A stretch of DNA of 64,000 bases, taken from NCBI RefSeq assembly GCF_029433095.1, contig NZ_JARNTX010000001.1, positions 124,001-188,000 on the forward strand. Reading direction: 5' to 3'. Within the stretch, counting starts at the first letter, position 1, and every line of letters begins with the position of its first letter. The translations under genes and the position numbers were made by a program. A model generated the notes under the pieces. That model had not been told where the DNA came from. It saw nothing but the letters and a program-made list of their open reading frames with translations, and made no database searches. Below, in pieces: positions 61,253 through 64,000 of this stretch. The DNA is from Hymenobacter sp. YC55 (GTDB lineage Bacteria; Bacteroidota; Bacteroidia; Cytophagales; Hymenobacteraceae).

Positions 61253-63460
61253 TTAAAAGTCCGCATCCAGCCCTAGGCGCTGCTGCATCTCGACTAGCAT
61301 GGGGAACTTCTCTTTCAGGTACTCCAGCTTGTCGCTGGAGGTGTAGAGCTTGCGGCCGGTGTTTTGTTGCTCGGCCACTTCCACTTGCACGTTGAGGCGC
61401 GGGTAGCCAGTGCGGCGGCGCAGCTCGCCTAAGAAGCCAGCTCGGAACTCATTGAACTGGTCTTCTTGCACCGGGTTATCAACCCGCAGGTGGATAACGT
61501 GCTGCTCGTCGGCTGCAATAGGCCGGTTAAGCACGCTGTACTCGCTCATGCTGTGCGCTTTCCGTTCCTCTTTCAGCTCACTCCACACGCGTTGCAGCAA
61601 GGTATCATCGATGGGTTGCAAACCGGTGACGGGACCTGTCGGCTCGGTATCAACAATTGCCTTTTGGGTGTCGGCCTGCATGAGCTGGGCCTTCATATCC
61701 TTCAGGCTACCGAGGCCGGGCAGCTTGCTGGTCAGCCCCAAAGGCTTGCCCATAGCCGGCATACCGGGCCGAGGCGGCAGCGGGGCGGCCGTTACGGGCA
61801 TTTGGCCCGGCTCGTGACCAGCTATACTAGGTTTCCCAATCTCAACGTGCGGCACCGTGTCGCGCAGCCGAGACGTGACGGGTACTTCGGTGGCTGCCTC
61901 GTCCTCGATGCTAGGCGTGTCGTGCAGTTCCTCCACGCCGCTTTCAATGGGCACAATGGGCTCAGGATCGGCAGGGGCGGAGCGAGTGGGCAGAGGCAGT
62001 GAAGCCGTAACGGCCGGAGCAGTTGGCGCCGCTACAGTACTGGGACGGGCCGAGCCGTTTGGCGAGTTGTAGGGAGCTGCGGCTTCGGCGGTGCCATCCG
62101 CAACGAGTTGGCCGTTTGAGGCTACAGGCGCGGCTGTGGGTGTAGGCGCCGCCGCAGGAGCTACGCTACTTTTTTTTTTCGCCTCGCCGTTATCCGACGA
62201 AGGCTTAGCGCTGCCGTTGCTGGACGTGGCAGGGCCGGCGCCAAGGTCGCGGGCAAACTGCACGGCGCCATTGAGGTAGGCCAGCTTCATCAACGTCAGC
62301 TCCACATGCAGGCGCTGGTTTTTCGCTTGCTTAAACTCCCGGTCGCAGAGGCTAACCAGGTTCAGGGCCGAGAGCAGGAACGACAACGGAGCTGCTTGTG
62401 CCTGCTGCACGTACCGGTTGCGCAGGTTGTCGGATACTTCCAGCAGCTGTACCGTCACGGGGTCTTTGCACACCAGCAGGCCACGCAAATGCTCGGCTGC
62501 GCCTACTACGAAGTTGTGCAGGTCGAAACCGTTCTGCATCACCTCATCGAGCAGCAGCAGTGTAGCCGATAGGTTCTCACTGAGCAGCGCATCTACCAGC
62601 CGGAAATAGTACTCGTAGTCCAGAATGTGCAGGTTCTGCACCACGTCCTTGTAGGTCAGGTCGTGGCCCGAAAAGGTCACCATCTGGTCGAACATGCTCA
62701 GGGCGTCGCGTAGACCCCCATCGGCTTTCTGGGCCAGCAGGTGCAAAGCGTCGTCTTCGGCCTGAATGTGCTCCTGAGTGGCTACGTAGCGCAGATGGCC
62801 CCGGATATCGTCAACCCGAATGCGGTTGAAGTCGAAGATCTGGCAACGGGAAAGGATGGTCGGGATAATCTTGTGCCGCTCGGTGGTCGCCAGAATGAAA
62901 ATGGCATAGCTCGGCGGCTCTTCCAGCGTCTTTAGGAAGGCGTTGAAAGCGGCATTCGAGAGCATGTGCACTTCGTCGATGATGTACACCTTGAAGCGTC
63001 CCTGCTGCGGGGCGTAGCGCACCTGTTCGACCAAGCTGCGAATGTCTTCCACCGAGTTGTTGGAAGCGGCGTCCAACTCGTGCACGTTGAACGAGGCATT
63101 TTCCTGAAAGGCGCGGCACGACGAGCATTTGCCGCAGGCTTCCAACTCGAAGGGCGTATTGTCGGGGTCAGCAGCTTGTTGCAGCGCGTCGGGCACGATG
63201 TCGGGCTGGGCCTGAAGTAGCTCCGATACAGAGCGGCCTTTGCGCACGTGTTCTTCTACAAACTCGCAGTTGATGGTTTTGGCTAGGATGCGGGCACACG
63301 TGGTTTTGCCCACCCCCCGTGGGCCACAAAACAGAAACGCCTGCGCCAGATGCTGGCTGGAAATAGCGTTTTGCAACGTGGTGGTGACGTGCTGTTGCCC
63401 TACCACGCTTCTAAACGTGGCGGGACGGTATTTGCGGGCCGAAACGACGAAATTTTCCAT
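61253..63460 (-). CDS. dnaX: DNA polymerase III subunit tau/gamma, with A10 slippery run
   Basis: From ATG 63460 (MENFVVSARKYRPATFRSVV) the tau product has 735 residues. It is the clamp-loader ATPase of the replisome: Walker A GPRGVGKTT (about 45), zinc Cys cluster CGKCSSC, Walker B DEVHML, SRC motif in LSRCQIF, then domain III. Codons 428-431 are AAA AAA AAA AGT, a run of ten A (62170-62179). A one-base slip in either direction reaches TAG within one to three codons, giving a gamma-like product of about 431 residues. The region after it is Pro/Ala-rich, linking to the C-terminal tau domain. Confidence 0.95.
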   Translation of the reverse strand: MENFVVSARKYRPATFRSVVGQQHVTTTLQNAISSQHLAQAFLFCGPRGVGKTTCARILAKTINCEFVEEHVRKGRSVSELLQAQPDIVPDALQQAADPDNTPFELEACGKCSSCRAFQENASFNVHELDAASNNSVEDIRSLVEQVRYAPQQGRFKVYIIDEVHMLSNAAFNAFLKTLEEPPSYAIFILATTERHKIIPTILSRCQIFDFNRIRVDDIRGHLRYVATQEHIQAEDDALHLLAQKADGGLRDALSMFDQMVTFSGHDLTYKDVVQNLHILDYEYYFRLVDALLSENLSATLLLLDEVMQNGFDLHNFVVGAAEHLRGLLVCKDPVTVQLLEVSDNLRNRYVQQAQAAPLSFLLSALNLVSLCDREFKQAKNQRLHVELTLMKLAYLNGAVQFARDLGAGPATSSNGSAKPSSDNGEAKKKSSVAPAAAPTPTAAPVASNGQLVADGTAEAAAPYNSPNGSARPSTVAAPTAPAVTASLPLPTRSAPADPEPIVPIESGVEELHDTPSIEDEAATEVPVTSRLRDTVPHVEIGKPSIAGHEPGQMPVTAAPLPPRPGMPAMGKPLGLTSKLPGLGSLKDMKAQLMQADTQKAIVDTEPTGPVTGLQPIDDTLLQRVWSELKEERKAHSMSEYSVLNRPIAADEQHVIHLRVDNPVQEDQFNEFRAGFLGELRRRTGYPRLNVQVEVAEQQNTGRKLYTSSDKLEYLKEKFPMLVEMQQRLGLDADF
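62170..62179 (-). promoter_or_regulatory. A10 slippery site in dnaX (predicted gamma/tau switch)
   Basis: On the coding strand GCG is followed by ten A, then GTAGCGTAG. With one extra A (or -1 ribosomal shift) the next codons are AAG TAG; with one A less they are GTA GCG TAG. Both end translation just after domain III. Confidence 0.65.
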
Positions 63461-63471
63461 ACGACTAGCCA

Positions 63472-63479
63472 CAAAGATA
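63472..63479 (-). promoter_or_regulatory. -7 box of dnaX
   Basis: The minus strand reads TATCTTTG, which fits TAnnTTTG, only 11 nt before the dnaX start codon. The mRNA leader would therefore be about 5-7 nt. The spacer upstream contains the hairpin CCCCG-AAAAGC-CGGGG (63481-63496); no clear TTG -33 box is seen. Confidence 0.45.
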
Positions 63480-63776
63480 CCCCGAAAAGCCGGGGTTTGG
63501 AAGGCCGACGGCGGCTGTTTACTGTCAACGCCAAGCAAGCCTTTCCTTGGAAAGCTACCTTAGGCTGTGGCCGCGCCGGTGAATTTGCATACTGCCAAAG
63601 CAGGTGTATTTGAGAATGTGTATATTGCTCTGATGCTGTTGATTGTGAAGGTTGTTGATAGCCTCTCAATACTAGGGTTTATATAGATGTCGCAGATACG
63701 TGCTTCAGTATCAGCTAGGTAGTGGAGCTAGAGAGGGCAGGGTACTTGCTAGTCTGTCCGGCATAGGTTTTATCTC

Positions 63777-64000
63777 ATGTTCCACCGGTACGCTCTTTTC
63801 CTGCGTTGCTTGTTCATCGGTCTGGTAGGGCTGGTAGGAGAGGTGCATTATGCCGCGGCGCAGAACTTGGCTTCACGCTCTTATACCATTGCCGACGGCT
63901 TGCCCCAAACGGTGGTCTATGCTATCTGCCAGGACGAGAAAGGCCGTTTGTGGGCGGGTACGCAAGGAGGCGTTTGCTCGTTTGACGGGCAGCAGTTTCG
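63777..64000 (+). CDS. Propeller-type two-component sensor (5' part, cut by window end)
   Basis: From ATG 63777 the frame is open to the window end (74 complete codons). A signal peptide (MFHRYALFLRCLFIGLVGLV, cut near AAAQ) is followed by SYTIADGLPQTVVYAICQDE and GRLWAGTQGGVCSFDGQQF, the first blades of a two-component-regulator beta-propeller (Reg_prop). Such proteins in Bacteroidota usually go on to a Y_Y_Y domain, a membrane helix and a histidine kinase or other output domain. The output is outside the window. The 316-bp gap to dnaX is a divergent promoter region. Confidence 0.8.
   Translation, partial: MFHRYALFLRCLFIGLVGLVGEVHYAAAQNLASRSYTIADGLPQTVVYAICQDEKGRLWAGTQGGVCSFDGQQF

Overview
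The window looks like chromosomal DNA of a pigmented Bacteroidota bacterium close to Hymenobacter (order Cytophagales). Pointers are the roughly 58-60 % GC coding sequence, proteins ending in type IX secretion (T9SS, 'YPNP...') sorting domains, promoters of the Bacteroidota form TAnnTTTG with a TTG about 19-20 bp upstream, weak or absent Shine-Dalgarno sequences, and families typical of the group (DUF1501/DUF1800 pair, MoxR-DUF58-BatA block, DUF4175-type protein, DPP IV-like S9 peptidases, pirins). No prophage, transposase, CRISPR array or rRNA operon is visible. This assignment is inference from sequence features, not a database result.

Layout. 1-5.3 kb: a low-GC membrane protein cut by the window edge, a subclass B3-type metallo-beta-lactamase with a clear promoter, an ABC-F ATPase, a cupin and a short-chain dehydrogenase. 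5.4-11.3 kb: DUF72 protein, TPR lipoprotein, RtcB RNA ligase, SRAP/HMCES-type protein. 11.5-17.5 kb: a DUF1501 (Tat signal plus T9SS tail) and DUF1800 pair, then an ECF sigma factor with a membrane-anchored trypsin-like protease whose N-terminus looks like an anti-sigma domain. 17.9-25.8 kb: a five-gene leftward operon MoxR - DUF58 - BatA-like - DUF4175-type - large membrane protein. 26-32 kb: glycerophosphodiesterase, PfkB kinase, DUF2243, a second DUF72, a Gre-like factor, a 2-hydroxyacid dehydrogenase, a glycine-zipper protein. 32.4-41 kb: an S9 peptidase homologue that has lost its catalytic Ser and His, a metallo-hydrolase gene interrupted by one amber codon, a pirin-nitroreductase-pirin cluster, and an intact DPP IV. 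41-54.8 kb: serine hydrolases, GluQ-RS, endonuclease V, a tandem DUF1990 pair, zinc alcohol dehydrogenase, aminotransferase, DinB, SDR and a small lipoprotein. 55-56.5 kb: a low-GC accessory patch holding a tRNA-like RNA gene with its own promoter and terminator and a GIY-YIG nuclease gene broken at a perfect palindrome. 56.5-64 kb: isocitrate dehydrogenase, M16 peptidase, dnaX with an A10 slippery run, and the start of a propeller-type sensor gene.

The most interesting items are: (1) the tRNA-like RNA at about 55.08-55.20 kb, with Leu-type D arm, canonical T arm, CTCTCTC anticodon loop and an oversized variable region; (2) the dnaX A10 run, where slippage in either direction reaches a stop at once and would give a gamma-length product of about 431 residues; (3) the GIY-YIG gene destroyed by a 25-bp perfect inverted repeat, which looks like a template-switch mutation; (4) the S9 homologue with Ser to Lys and His to Arg changes; (5) at least nine intergenic palindromic repeats in several families, including perfect 20-, 28- and 36-bp inverted repeats; (6) the sigma factor / anti-sigma-protease module; and (7) a palindrome placed between the -33 and -7 boxes of the pirin promoter.
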